From contig CAIUUR010000273.1 in assembly GCA_903902345.1 (NCBI GenBank), forward strand, positions 1 to 54,214: 54,214 nt of DNA. Direction: 5' to 3'. The stretch is from an uncultured Geobacteraceae bacterium (GTDB taxonomy: Bacteria; Desulfobacterota; Desulfuromonadia; Geobacterales; CAIOGM01). Below the pieces are notes generated by a model. That model had not been told where the DNA came from, searched no databases, and saw only the letters and a list, made by a program, of their open reading frames with translations. This document shows, piece after piece, positions 1 through 8,579 of this stretch (positions are counted from its first letter, which is position 1; every line of letters starts with the position of its first letter). The position numbers and the translations under genes were made by a program.

Positions 1-5
1 TGGCC

Positions 6-1604
6 ATGGACCATTTTGAACCTCGCAGGGTCTACGTCGCTGCGTCATGGATGCTCCCGGTGGGGCGCTATACCGGTAAGGACAAGGAAAAACTGTCATT
101 TCTCGAGCTGGCGGAGCGGGCGGGAGAGATCTTCTCCGGCAGCCCGGTGCGGCGACAGGAAATCGAATCCGTCATCGTGGGGAGCCAGAATCCCTTCGCC
201 TTCTCCGGGGTGGATAACATCGCCGCCAAGATCGCCGGGAGGCTGGGAATCTCCGGGGCTTCGTCGGTGCTCCTGGACACCGCCTCGTCGTCGGGGGCCA
301 CCGCCTTCGAAGACGCCTATCTGAAGGTCGCTTCCGGAGCCTGTGACCATGTTCTGGCCATGGGTATACAGAAAATGAGCGATGTGGACACCGCCGCCGC
401 CACCAGGATCGTGGCCGGGGTCATCGACCGGGACGAGGCGGAGTTCGGCCTCTCCATGCCCGCCTGCGGTGCGCTGGTGGCCGGGGCGCTCATGCGGCGG
501 CTGCGGCTTTCCGAGGAGGAGTGGACCGCTTTTTCCGCCTCGTTGACCCAGCGGGCCCAGAGGTTTGCCGCGCGTAACCCCGATGCCCATCTGCAACAGG
601 AAATTCCGGTGGCGTCGTACTATCGCCAGATCGTCAGTGGCAAGAACTACCGTTACTGGTGGCCGTTGCGCTACCACGACTTCTGTCCCATGTCCGATGG
701 CGCGGCGGCGGTCATCCTCACTTCACGTCCCCAGGATATCATGGTGGCCGGTGTGGGGAGCGCCACGGACATCCCGACCATTGCCGACCGGAACTACTTC
801 CACTCCTTTCCCGCCACGGTGAACGCCGCGGCCAGGGCCTACGGTATGGCCGGGCTCAAGGATATCCGCACCCTGGCCGGTCGGCTTCACGTGAATATGC
901 ATGATCCCTTCAACGGTTTTGGCCCCATCAATCTGGTGGATCTGGGGGTCCTCCCCTCACGCCACTTGTTGGACGGGTTGCTGCGGGACGACCTCACCGG
1001 TGAGAACGGAGCCTTTCCCACCAACCTCACCGGCGGGCTCAAGGGACGAGGTCACCCCCTGGGGGCGACGGGGATGATCCAGGTGGTGGAGAACCACCGG
1101 CTTATCCGCGAGAAGGGTTTCAAGGCTGGGCTCTCCCACTCCATCGGAGGCCCCATCAACAACAACGTGGTCATTCTCCTGGAAGAAGTGGAGCACTACG
1201 ATCGCCGGCCCCATGAGCGGTTCAAGCCGTGGGGGCTCCCCCCCCTGGGAAGGATCAAACCCAAGGAGGTCACCGTTGAGGCGCTCCTGGCGTCGGGAGC
1301 GGTGGACGCTTCCTACGTCACCGGCACGACACAGTACCACCATCGTGACGGATCGCCGCAGCTCTCCATTCTCATCGTCGCCTGCAAGGTCGCCGGCCTG
1401 CAGTACCGGTTCCTCTTCGGCGTCAGTGGCGAGCATTGCGGCGAACTCTCCGGGCTGAACCCGGGTGATCGGGTTCGGATGGAGCGCCAGGACGGGGAGA
1501 TTCTCGTCAACCGGATTCCGGTGCGGCGATTTTACGAAAAGACCTTCCAGGGGATCATGGAGAAGTCCGGTGTGGGGTGGAAGAAGCTGACAGGGAAGGG
1601 GTAG
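6..1604 (+). CDS. Thiolase-superfamily protein lacking the usual catalytic cysteines
   Basis: A 532-residue protein with a thiolase fold. The C-terminal thiolase motif GRGHPLGATG is clear near residue 345. At the position where thiolases carry the acyl-accepting cysteine (C-x-S-G), this protein has D-T-A-S-S-S-G, with serine at residue 94. The second cysteine region near the end of the thiolase part reads HSIGGPINNN, also without cysteine. Thiolase proper seems to end near residue 395. The last ~130 residues may be an OB/DUF35-like domain, as in SCP-x-type thiolases paired with such domains (inference). The ATG lies 5 bases into the window, so an upstream start or operon partner cannot be excluded. 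It may bind acyl-CoA without classical thiolysis. Confidence 0.75.
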   Translation: MDHFEPRRVYVAASWMLPVGRYTGKDKEKLSFLELAERAGEIFSGSPVRRQEIESVIVGSQNPFAFSGVDNIAAKIAGRLGISGASSVLLDTASSSGATAFEDAYLKVASGACDHVLAMGIQKMSDVDTAAATRIVAGVIDRDEAEFGLSMPACGALVAGALMRRLRLSEEEWTAFSASLTQRAQRFAARNPDAHLQQEIPVASYYRQIVSGKNYRYWWPLRYHDFCPMSDGAAAVILTSRPQDIMVAGVGSATDIPTIADRNYFHSFPATVNAAARAYGMAGLKDIRTLAGRLHVNMHDPFNGFGPINLVDLGVLPSRHLLDGLLRDDLTGENGAFPTNLTGGLKGRGHPLGATGMIQVVENHRLIREKGFKAGLSHSIGGPINNNVVILLEEVEHYDRRPHERFKPWGLPPLGRIKPKEVTVEALLASGAVDASYVTGTTQYHHRDGSPQLSILIVACKVAGLQYRFLFGVSGEHCGELSGLNPGDRVRMERQDGEILVNRIPVRRFYEKTFQGIMEKSGVGWKKLTGKG

Positions 1605-1678
1605 GCGGTGGCGGATTTCACCCTGATGCAATCGGAGAGCGACGGGTAGTGTTTTCCGTGGTGCCGCCGAAAAAATTA

Positions 1679-1687
1679 TGTTATACT
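1679..1687 (+). promoter_or_regulatory. Possible extended -10 promoter for the RNase E/G gene
   Basis: The 291-base gap between the thiolase-like gene and the RNase gene contains TGTTATACT, an extended -10 (TGN-TATACT). No good -35 is visible. If used, it gives a 5' leader of about 200 nt, which would fit the known leader-dependent autoregulation of RNase E in other bacteria (inference). No other gene is seen in this gap. Confidence 0.4.
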
Positions 1688-1895
1688 TTGCCAATTTTAG
1701 ATGACTGCCCTGGCGGATGACTGAAACATCACGCCGGGGTTGACCATAAAGCTGAAAACCGCGGCGCGGAATTTCCTGTGCCGCCGCTTGTGGCGACGTG
1801 GTCCGAAGGTGAGCGAATATTTTTGCTCCCGCGACGGACGCGCTGTTGTCACTCCTACAGATTGCCCCGTATCGGGTTGAAAGGATTGAGTACTT

Positions 1896-4487
1896 ATGCC
1901 GAAGAAAATGCTGATCAATGCGCTGCACGCCGAGGAAGCGCGGGTTGCCATCGTGGAAGATGGTCGCCTCATGGACCTGGGCATCGAGATTGCCGGCCGC
2001 GAACAGACCCGCGGCAATGTCTACAAGGGGGTGGTGGTCCGGGTGGAACCGGGACTGCAGGCCGCCTTCATCGACATCGGACTGAAAAAGCTCGGCTTCC
2101 TTCAGATGGGAGAGTTGCACCCCGAGTTCTGGCAGTGGCGGGATGATGTTCCCGTCGAGGGGCGGAACCGGCGTCCCCGGATCCAGGAGGTCCTCCGCCG
2201 GGGACAGGAACTCCTCGTTCAGGTGGAAAAGGGGGAGCGGGATATGAAGGGAGCCGCCGTTACCTCCTACCTTTCCCTTCCCGGGCGGTACATGGTCCTC
2301 ATGCCGGGGAGCGACTCCGCGGGGGTATCCCGCAAGGTAGAGGCCGAGGGAGAGCGGAAGAAACTCAAGGAGATGGCTGCGGAGCTGCACATTCCCGAGG
2401 GGATCGGTTATATCATCCGGACCGAGGCCCTGGGGAAGAAGCAGGCGGAGCTGGCCAAGGATTTCAACTACCTCCTCAAACTCAACGAGTCCATCAGGGA
2501 GGCCGCCGCCAGGGTCAAGGGGCCGGCTCTCATCTATCAGGAGTCGGACCTCATCATCCGGACTATCCGGGACTACTTCACCGCCGAAATCGACGAGGTT
2601 CTCGTGGATAGCGTGGAGGTCTTCGAACAGGCCAAGACCTTTTTCAAGGAGGTCATGCCCCGCATGGCGGGACGGGTGAAGCTTCACCAGGAAAAACGCC
2701 CCATCTTCTCCCGTTACCAGTTGGAAGAACAGATCGACCAGATCTACGAGAAGAAGGTTCTGCTCAAGTCCGGCGGTTCGCTGGTCATCGAACCGGCCGA
2801 GGCGCTGGTTTCCATTGACGTCAACTCGGGAAAAAGCACTGGCGAGAGGGGGGTGGAAGATACTGCCTACAAGACCAACATGGAGGCGGCGGAAGAGGCT
2901 GCCCGGCAGCTTCGGCTCCGGGATCTGGGGGGGCTCATCGTCATCGATTTCATCGACATGCGCGACCGGAAACATAACGCCGACGTGGAGAAGACCCTCA
3001 AGCACGCCCTGAAGAGCGACAAGGCCCGGGTGACCGTGGGGAAAATCTCCCAGTTCGGCCTGTTGGAGATGTCCCGCCAGAGGATCAGGCAGACTGCCAA
3101 CGAGGCGGTCTATCTGGAGTGTCCCCACTGCGAGGGGAGGGGGCGGATCAAGTCGGTGGAGGCCATGGCCGTTTCCTTCCTCCGGAAGGTCCACGGCGCC
3201 GCCGCCAAGGGGACCATCGGCGAGGTTCGGGGGGGGCTCCCGCTGGAGGTGGCCTATTATCTGCTGAACCGGAAGAAGAAGGACCTTGCCCGCATCGAGG
3301 CGGATTACGATATCGAGGTAACCCTCAAGGGGAAACCGTCGTTCCTCATGAATCAGATCGAACTGGAGCTGCTCAAGCGGGAGAAGCCGTCATCCGAGGG
3401 TCAGGGAGATGTAGCCCAGACGGCGCTGGTGACCGCTCCCGTATTTCCTCTCGAGGAGGAATACATCGATGAAGAGGGCAGCGAGGAGGTGGTGGAGCTC
3501 ACCGAGACATCGGAGGAGTCTACGGTAACGGAAGAGTCCACGGAGGCGGGTAAGAAGCGGAAACGTCGGCGTGGCAAGAAGAAACCTCTGGAGGGGGAGA
3601 GCGGGGAAGCAGTGGAAGCCGCCGGGGAGTCGGAGGAAGATGACGAACCGGTGGGCGAAGATTCCGGCGATGACGCCGACGGTGAGCAGGTAGAGGGGGA
3701 GACCTCCGCCGATTCTCCGGCCGGTAACGGAGCCAAGAAGCGGAAGCGGCGTCGGAAGCGGGGGAAGAACGGCGCTACGGGAGCCGCGGAAATGACACCT
3801 GACGCGATACCGGAAACCGTATCCACGGAGACGGTAACGGATGATGACGGGGTTGGTGTCGCTACCGAGAATGGTGAAACCCCCGTGGATGAAGAGGGGA
3901 CGGAGGGTGGCGGGCCCGTGGAAGAGGCAAAGAGGAAGCGCCGCCGGAGACGGCGTGGAGGGGCAAAGCGTCGTGTCGAAGGTGGAGAAGAGGGGGGTGA
4001 AGAGGGTGTATCCGCCGGAGAGCCGTCGTCGGAACCCCTTCCCGAGGCGCCGGAGGAGATGATTCCCCCGGCGGTGACCGCTGTTTCGGAAGAGAGCGCA
4101 CCGCCTTTGACGAGGAAGCCTCGCCAGGCGCGGACCAAAAAGGTAGTAACCGCTGCTCCTGAAACCGACTCCCTGGAGGAACTCCCCCCGGAGGCGGGAG
4201 TTGCCGCCGGGGAACTTCCCGCCGAAGTTCCCCCCAAGCGTCCCCGTTCTCCCCGCAAACCGGCGGCAGCGAAGCTCTCCGGAGGGAGCGATGACTCCTC
4301 CGTGGTGGCCGGGCCTGAAGGAGAAGGGAGTGTCCCCACGCCACCGAAACCGAAACGGAGTCCGCGCAAGAGCCCTCCGGTGGAGGGGGAACCTGCGACC
4401 GGTGAAGAGTCCGCAGCGTCACCGCGGAGACGTCCCGCGCGTAAAAGTAGCCGTGACGCTGTTCCGGAAGAAGGCGCCGGTGAATAA
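1896..4487 (+). CDS. rng: Ribonuclease E/G family endoribonuclease with long charged tail
   Basis: An 863-residue single-strand-specific endoribonuclease for mRNA decay and rRNA/tRNA processing. The S1 RNA-binding region lies at about residues 35-125 (RGNVYKGVVVRVEPG, FIDIG). The catalytic domain has SIDVNSG with Asp308 and IVIDFIDM with Asp351, matching the two metal-binding aspartates of RNase E/G. CPHC (Cys409, Cys412) matches the zinc-link. From about residue 510 the protein becomes low-complexity: acidic Glu/Asp stretches alternate with compact Lys/Arg blocks (KKRKRRRGKKK, KKRKRRRKRGK, KRKRRRRRRGG), then a Pro-rich basic end. The blocks resemble RNA-binding or degradosome-scaffold microdomains. 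Family is certain; E versus G naming is not, because the tail does not resemble that of E. coli RNase E. Confidence 0.93.
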   Translation: MPKKMLINALHAEEARVAIVEDGRLMDLGIEIAGREQTRGNVYKGVVVRVEPGLQAAFIDIGLKKLGFLQMGELHPEFWQWRDDVPVEGRNRRPRIQEVLRRGQELLVQVEKGERDMKGAAVTSYLSLPGRYMVLMPGSDSAGVSRKVEAEGERKKLKEMAAELHIPEGIGYIIRTEALGKKQAELAKDFNYLLKLNESIREAAARVKGPALIYQESDLIIRTIRDYFTAEIDEVLVDSVEVFEQAKTFFKEVMPRMAGRVKLHQEKRPIFSRYQLEEQIDQIYEKKVLLKSGGSLVIEPAEALVSIDVNSGKSTGERGVEDTAYKTNMEAAEEAARQLRLRDLGGLIVIDFIDMRDRKHNADVEKTLKHALKSDKARVTVGKISQFGLLEMSRQRIRQTANEAVYLECPHCEGRGRIKSVEAMAVSFLRKVHGAAAKGTIGEVRGGLPLEVAYYLLNRKKKDLARIEADYDIEVTLKGKPSFLMNQIELELLKREKPSSEGQGDVAQTALVTAPVFPLEEEYIDEEGSEEVVELTETSEESTVTEESTEAGKKRKRRRGKKKPLEGESGEAVEAAGESEEDDEPVGEDSGDDADGEQVEGETSADSPAGNGAKKRKRRRKRGKNGATGAAEMTPDAIPETVSTETVTDDDGVGVATENGETPVDEEGTEGGGPVEEAKRKRRRRRRGGAKRRVEGGEEGGEEGVSAGEPSSEPLPEAPEEMIPPAVTAVSEESAPPLTRKPRQARTKKVVTAAPETDSLEELPPEAGVAAGELPAEVPPKRPRSPRKPAAAKLSGGSDDSSVVAGPEGEGSVPTPPKPKRSPRKSPPVEGEPATGEESAASPRRRPARKSSRDAVPEEGAGE

Positions 4488-4499
4488 GGAACTTTCTTC

Positions 4500-5330
4500 A
4501 TGAACCAGAGAGCCGGTATTGCAGCATTGAGCCTCCTGCTGTTGTCGATGCTTCCGAACGTTGCCGCCGGTGAGGGGAAGATTACGGAATTCTACGTGGC
4601 GCCGACCTTCACCTCTTTCACCTGGAAGGAGAGTAATTCCTCCGGTGGGCGACTGGTGAAGGAAAGCGGACCCCTCTACGGTCTCCGGAGCGGCATTAGG
4701 GCGGTTCCGGTCCAGGGAGAGGGGGGGGACCTCACCCTGTCGGGAGTTCTGGAGCTCTTTGGCGGGGTGGTGCGCTACGACGGAGAGCAGAACCTGACCA
4801 ACCTGCCGGTTTCCACCGACGTGGATTATTTCGGCACCCGCCTGGGGTTTGATGCCGGGTGGGGACTTCCCCTGTACGGCTCTACCCTGGGCCCCTTTGC
4901 CGGTTTCACCTACCGCTTCTGGGTGCGAAGCCTCAACGATGCCTCCACGGTGGATAGTAACGGCAACCGGGTTCCGGTCTCCGGAACAACTGAGTACTGG
5001 AACGATTTGGGCACCCGTTTGGGGGGTAGATGGTCGGATATCGGCATTGTCGCAGGGGGGAAACTCTTTCTGGAGGGGGGGGCTCAATACTCCCTTTACA
5101 CCGGTACTACGTTTGATACCGGTTACGGGACCTCCACCCTGGAGCCCCGGGGGATAGTGTCCCCCTTTGCCGAGGCGGGGCTCCGCTTTCAGCGGTTGAG
5201 GATTGCGCTTACCTACGAGGAGAAGCGATACGGCGTCTCCCCCTCCATCATTGCCGGACAGTACAAATACTACCAACCGGCGTCCGTTGGCGAGTACCTG
5301 GGATTATCGGTGGGGTACTGCTTCCGATAA
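4500..5330 (+). CDS. Putative outer-membrane beta-barrel protein
   Basis: A 276-residue protein with a signal peptide (residues 1-23, cleavage near NVAA-GE). The rest alternates aromatic and polar residues in short beta-strand-like stretches (FYVAPTFTSFTW, GPFAGFTYRFW, LEGGAQYSLYTG, LGLSVGYCFR) and ends in an aromatic-containing strand, as outer-membrane barrels do. It starts 12 bases after the RNase gene and probably shares its transcript. No named family is recognised; an OmpW/OmpA-like or general porin-like barrel of about 12 strands is possible. It ends before a strong hairpin at 5448-5494. Confidence 0.6.
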   Translation: MNQRAGIAALSLLLLSMLPNVAAGEGKITEFYVAPTFTSFTWKESNSSGGRLVKESGPLYGLRSGIRAVPVQGEGGDLTLSGVLELFGGVVRYDGEQNLTNLPVSTDVDYFGTRLGFDAGWGLPLYGSTLGPFAGFTYRFWVRSLNDASTVDSNGNRVPVSGTTEYWNDLGTRLGGRWSDIGIVAGGKLFLEGGAQYSLYTGTTFDTGYGTSTLEPRGIVSPFAEAGLRFQRLRIALTYEEKRYGVSPSIIAGQYKYYQPASVGEYLGLSVGYCFR

Positions 5331-5407
5331 AGAGTAGGAATCAGGTTGTGTCGTAATTACTGAAAGCGGTAGTGACTACTCCGGAGTAAGGAATGTCCCG
5401 CGAAAAC

Positions 5408-5446
5408 GTCCCCTCCCCCCTGGTGGGGGAGGGACAGGGTGAGGGG
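5408..5446. repeat. REP-like GC-rich palindrome (CCTCCCCC/GGGGGAGG family)
   Basis: A C-rich arm (CCCTCCCCC) faces a G-rich arm (GGGGGAGGGAC) across a short loop, followed by a G-rich tail. The core matches the inner stem of the element embedded in the PfaC-like gene at 43854-43874, suggesting one dispersed family. It lies between convergent genes. Confidence 0.55.
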
Positions 5447-5447
5447 G

Positions 5448-5494
5448 AAACTGATAAGGGGGGCTGTCCTATGGACAGCCCCCCTTATCAGTTT
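5448..5494. terminator. Bidirectional hairpin terminator
   Basis: A perfect 22-bp inverted repeat with a 3-base loop (TAT). The stem is flanked by AAA on the left and TTT on the right, so it can serve both strands. It separates the convergent outer-membrane barrel gene and the 12-haem cytochrome gene. Confidence 0.85.
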
Positions 5495-5517
5495 ATTGCT
5501 GATGTTGTTACGGTCGG

Positions 5518-6417
5518 TTACTGTTTGTGACCCTTTTTGGGAGCCTCTTTCTTGGGGGTTTCCTTCTTGACGGGCTCCTCTTTGGGGGGAGCTGCCGCCG
5601 GGGCTTTATCCGTCCAGTTGTTGATGTCGTGGGCAATGCCGTGGCAGTCGCCGCACTTGGCGAATTTGGCCATCATGCCGGCCGGATGAGGCGTGCCGTG
5701 ACAATCCTGACACTTGGGCACGGTCTTATGTTTTTCCTTGTGACAGAAGGCGCAGGCAAGTTTGCCATGCTTTGCCTTGCTGGCGGCAAGCAGGGTGAAC
5801 GCCTTCACGTGGCAGGCGGCGCATGCCTTGTTGGAGATGGTGGCGGCATAGGTGACGACCTTGGGCATATGAGGCTTGTGGCACTGTTTGCAGTCAGCCG
5901 CGGTCATCTCCGGTGAGTGGGGTTTATGGCACTGCACGCAGAGAGGGATCTGCCGGTGGACGCGGTGGCAGATGGTGCAGGCCAGCAGCGTATGTTTGCT
6001 TTTATTCTCTCGAAGTTGGGTGATCTGCGGGGTGTGACAGGAGAGGCAGGGATCGGTGAGGCTGCCGGTAAAGGTTATGGTGAGCGGAGTGTGCGGATTC
6101 TTGTGGCAGTTCAGACAACCCGGTGTCTGGAAATGGGCCTTGCCCGTGTGACAGTCGTTACAGTTGGGAATATTTTTTGCCGACGTGGGGCGATGCCCGG
6201 TGTGGCAATCGGTGCAACCAATCTCGGTTTTGTGCTTTCCCCCTGCCGCGGCGATGTCCGCCGGTTGAGCAGTGTGGCACTTGGCGCAGTCGGTGCTGCT
6301 GAGGGTTGCTTTTGTTGCAACTGGGGTTGTGGGGGTCGCGGCGAAGGCTGCCGATGCGGCAAGCAGCAGCCCGGGGACGAGGAGCAGCAGTCCTCTCAGA
6401 TGTGACAGTTGTTTCAT
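5518..6417 (-). CDS. Secreted dodecahaem c-type cytochrome
   Basis: Twelve CXXCH haem-binding motifs can be counted (CAKCH, CTDCH, CNDCH, CLNCH, CLSCH, CTICH, CVQCH, CKQCH, CAACH, CAFCH, CQDCH, CGDCH) in about 300 residues. A signal peptide (MKQLSHLRGLLLL...AFAA) directs it to the periplasm or beyond. The chosen ATG has an AGGAGGA Shine-Dalgarno at about -6; an upstream in-frame start lacks one and would precede the signal peptide. The tail is Lys/Pro/Glu-rich (KKETPKKEAPKK). Many extra histidines next to haem sites suggest bis-His ligation. The role is probably electron transfer in extracellular respiration; the exact partner is unknown. It is monocistronic between terminators. Confidence 0.92.
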   Translation of the reverse strand: MKQLSHLRGLLLLVPGLLLAASAAFAATPTTPVATKATLSSTDCAKCHTAQPADIAAAGGKHKTEIGCTDCHTGHRPTSAKNIPNCNDCHTGKAHFQTPGCLNCHKNPHTPLTITFTGSLTDPCLSCHTPQITQLRENKSKHTLLACTICHRVHRQIPLCVQCHKPHSPEMTAADCKQCHKPHMPKVVTYAATISNKACAACHVKAFTLLAASKAKHGKLACAFCHKEKHKTVPKCQDCHGTPHPAGMMAKFAKCGDCHGIAHDINNWTDKAPAAAPPKEEPVKKETPKKEAPKKGHKQ

Positions 6418-6536
6418 GATTCCTCCTTTACAGTGAATGGTGCTGATGGTTAAAAACAATAGGCGAAGATTATAGCCGGACTCTGGACGTGGAGTCAACC
6501 GATTCGGCGACAGAGGTATCGTTTACCGGATAAAAA

Positions 6537-7088
6537 TCAGAGGGCAGGGTTCTCCGTAGCCAGCGCCTGGGCAATGGTGAGACGTTCCGGCCAGGGTGAG
6601 GCGGAGTTCGCCGTGGCGACGAACTGGAGGTTTACCGTCACGAGGATTTCATTGAGCTGGTCCAGGTTTATGACGGCCCCCCCGGGGAGGGAGGAGATCC
6701 CTTGAAAATTGAGCGGACAGTAGTCCACCTGGTGGACGCCGTTGGTATTTATCAGGAGCGGCAGGCCGTGGGTCCGGCAGATCAGGGGGCGTGCCCCGTA
6801 CAGGGTGCAGCGGTGCCCCTCCAGCAGGGGGCAGGGGTGGTCGGGAGGATAGTCGCGGGCCCGTTCCCGGATCCGCTCCCTCTCCCGCAGCGGGAGTTCC
6901 TGGAGGGCCGTTGCCAGGGCCGCAGCCTCCACGGGGAAGAGGGAAAGGTGGCGGCAGCAGCCGTCACAGCCGTCGGTGCAGGCAATGACGGAGCTGAACT
7001 CCGTCTCAATCCCCCGACAGAGGTCGTCCACCCGGGAGATGAGGCGCCGGTAGTTATCCAGCCTGGACTCAGGAGGGGAATCAAGCAT
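6537..7088 (-). CDS. YkgJ-family cysteine-cluster protein
   Basis: A 183-residue protein with the pattern of YkgJ/UPF0153 proteins, which are thought to bind zinc or an Fe-S cluster: CDGCCRH, then CPLL, C-TLYGARPLICRTHG and DYCPLN. The reading frame extends upstream to a TTG at 7157, but the ATG at 7088 (MLDSPPESRLDNYRRL) begins the family-like sequence. Neither start has a strong Shine-Dalgarno, so the 5' end is uncertain. The molecular function of the family is not established. Confidence 0.75.
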   Translation of the reverse strand: MLDSPPESRLDNYRRLISRVDDLCRGIETEFSSVIACTDGCDGCCRHLSLFPVEAAALATALQELPLRERERIRERARDYPPDHPCPLLEGHRCTLYGARPLICRTHGLPLLINTNGVHQVDYCPLNFQGISSLPGGAVINLDQLNEILVTVNLQFVATANSASPWPERLTIAQALATENPAL

Positions 7089-7271
7089 ATCGCGGTCCAA
7101 AGAATGAAGAGAGTTGTGATGAGGATGCGAGAAGGTAGCTGACGATAGCGCAAACAACCGAGTAAATAAAGATAAAATTTATCACTGTTGTAGGGCGGTG
7201 AACCTTGGTCGCTGATAGGGTCGGGAAAAACATCCCGGCTCCATGGGGATGAATTTGAATAAAAGGCACTC

Positions 7272-7520
7272 TTACCTGAAGTATGCCGCAATCTGGCCTG
7301 CCAGTCGTTCGGCAATCGTCGTGGTTGCTTCCTTGCGGTCGATATTGGTTTGTGTCGCCTGTACACCGATACGTGTCCTGAATTCCTGGCGATACTCTGC
7401 GGCGTACCGGACGTAGTTGCCGGCGGAGCGCTGGAGCCAGGCACATTCGTCCGGGGTGAGGTCGCGCTTGTATTTTGCGGGGGCGCCGATCCGGAGGGTG
7501 TGGGGTAGGACGGGGACGAA
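7272..7520 (-). pseudogene. 3' fragment of a gamma-carbonic-anhydrase-like gene
   Basis: Read on the minus strand, this encodes PHTLRIGAPAKYKRDLTPDE, AWLQRSAGNYVRYAAEY and then a 37-residue extension ending IAAYFR before a TAA. The first part is very like the C-terminus of the intact gene at 8038-8571, both in protein and in about 125 bases of DNA. The N-terminal hexapeptide-repeat body and any start are missing. The longer tail shows it derives from a paralogue or diverged copy rather than a recent exact duplication. The transposase remnant lies between it and the intact copy. Confidence 0.75.
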
Positions 7521-7524
7521 TCTC

Positions 7525-7554
7525 TTGACACGATACGGTGAATCGAAGTAGCTT
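7525..7554 (+). promoter_or_regulatory. Probable promoter of the Rpn-type remnant
   Basis: TTGACA (7525-7530) is followed after 18 bases by TAGCTT (7549-7554). It points at the transposase remnant, whose ATG at 7609 has GGAGGAG upstream. Confidence 0.45.
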
Positions 7555-7608
7555 ATGAACAGTTAATCAAACTCTCCGGAGGGCCATGCCCCGATTGGAG
7601 GAGACGCT

Positions 7609-7982
7609 ATGAAAACGGAACCCAAACGCAAGCTGATCACCTTTGATTGGGCCATGAAGCGACTGCTGCGAAGCAAGGCCAACTTCGAGATCCTGGAAGG
7701 GTTTCTGAGTGAACTGCTCGGTGAAGATATCGGCGCTTGGCATATGAACGCTATCAGTATGAGTTGAGCTATCAAGCCAGCCTGATAGAATCCAACTATG
7801 GGCTTGGCCGTTTGGAGGGTAGGGAAGAAGGAATGCAGGCGGGGATGGAAGCTGGTTTGCAGGCCGGCAAACAGGAGGGGAAGTTGGAGGTTGCCCGCTG
7901 CTTGATTGAGAAGGGAATGAGTCCGGAGGAGGCGGCGGAGGTCGCCGGAATCAGCGTCGAACTGGTGCGGAATAACCGCTGA
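7609..7982 (+). pseudogene. Internally deleted Rpn-family recombination-promoting nuclease / putative transposase
   Basis: The first 52 codons give the typical Rpn-family (PD-(D/E)XK nuclease) start MKTEPKRKLITFDWAMKRLL then FEILEGFLSELLGED. The frame runs to a TGA at 7765-7767. In another frame, from about 7737, the typical C-terminus follows: YELSYQASLIESNYGLGRLE, a Gly/Glu/Gln-rich stretch (EGMQAGMEAGLQAGKQEG) and EKGMSPEEAAEVAGIS. Roughly two thirds of the usual ~300 residues, including the nuclease core, are missing at the junction near 7735, so it is inactive. A promoter-like site and a Shine-Dalgarno survive. Confidence 0.8.
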
Positions 7983-8037
7983 CTTTTTTGGGCCGGACGA
8001 TTAATCCTGGTTCCGTAGGGCAAGCTGGATTGGCGGA

Positions 8038-8571
8038 TTACGAGCGGTCGTGTAGATACTCTGCGGCATATCGGACGTAGTTCCCTGCGGAGCGCTGGAG
8101 CCAGGCACGTTCGTCCGGGGTAAGGTCCCGCTTGTACCTGGCCGGGGAGCCGATCCAGAGGGTGTGGGGCGGGACGATCGTCCCCTCGGTGACCAGGGCC
8201 CGGGCGCCCACCAGCGCCCCCTGTCCGATCACCGCCTTATCCATGATCATCGCCTGCATCCCCACGAAGACCCCGTTCCCGATTGTGCAGCCATGAAGGG
8301 TGACGCTGTGTCCCACCGTGACGTCGTCGCCGATGATCAGGGGGGCGCCGGGGTCGTCGGCATCTTTTCTGTGAGTGACATGGAGCATGGAGAGGTCCTG
8401 GATATTGCTTCGGGCGCCGATGGTGATGAAGTTAACGTCACCCCGGGCCACGCAGTTGTACCAGATACTGCTCTCTGGTCCCATGGAGACATCGCCGACC
8501 ACCACGGCGGTCTCCGCCACGAAGGCCGTGGGGTCGATTTTAGGATGAACACCCTGAAAGGGACGAATCAT
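8038..8571 (-). CDS. Gamma-carbonic anhydrase / YrdA-like hexapeptide-repeat protein
   Basis: A 177-residue left-handed beta-helix protein, the usual family length. Hexapeptide repeats (VVVGDVSMGPES, NIQDLSMLHV, IIGDDVTVGHSVTLHGCTIG) fill residues 15-140. The HVTH (His64/His67) and GHSVTLHGC (His88/His93) motifs carry the metal-ligand histidines of the gamma-class. The family either hydrates CO2 or acts as an uncharacterised metalloacyltransferase-like protein. The start chosen is MIRPFQG; the frame extends upstream, but those codons are translated tandem repeats. The Shine-Dalgarno GAGG touches the edge of the heptamer array at 8580-8663. Confidence 0.88.
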   Translation of the reverse strand: MIRPFQGVHPKIDPTAFVAETAVVVGDVSMGPESSIWYNCVARGDVNFITIGARSNIQDLSMLHVTHRKDADDPGAPLIIGDDVTVGHSVTLHGCTIGNGVFVGMQAMIMDKAVIGQGALVGARALVTEGTIVPPHTLWIGSPARYKRDLTPDERAWLQRSAGNYVRYAAEYLHDRS

Positions 8572-8579
8572 GTAAACCT

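Noticed and set aside
957-3194. 745-codon open frame on the minus strand across two genes
   Set aside because: It is antisense to a recognised thiolase-fold protein and RNase E/G, spans the gap between them, and has no family-like sequence; it arises from GC-rich codon bias.
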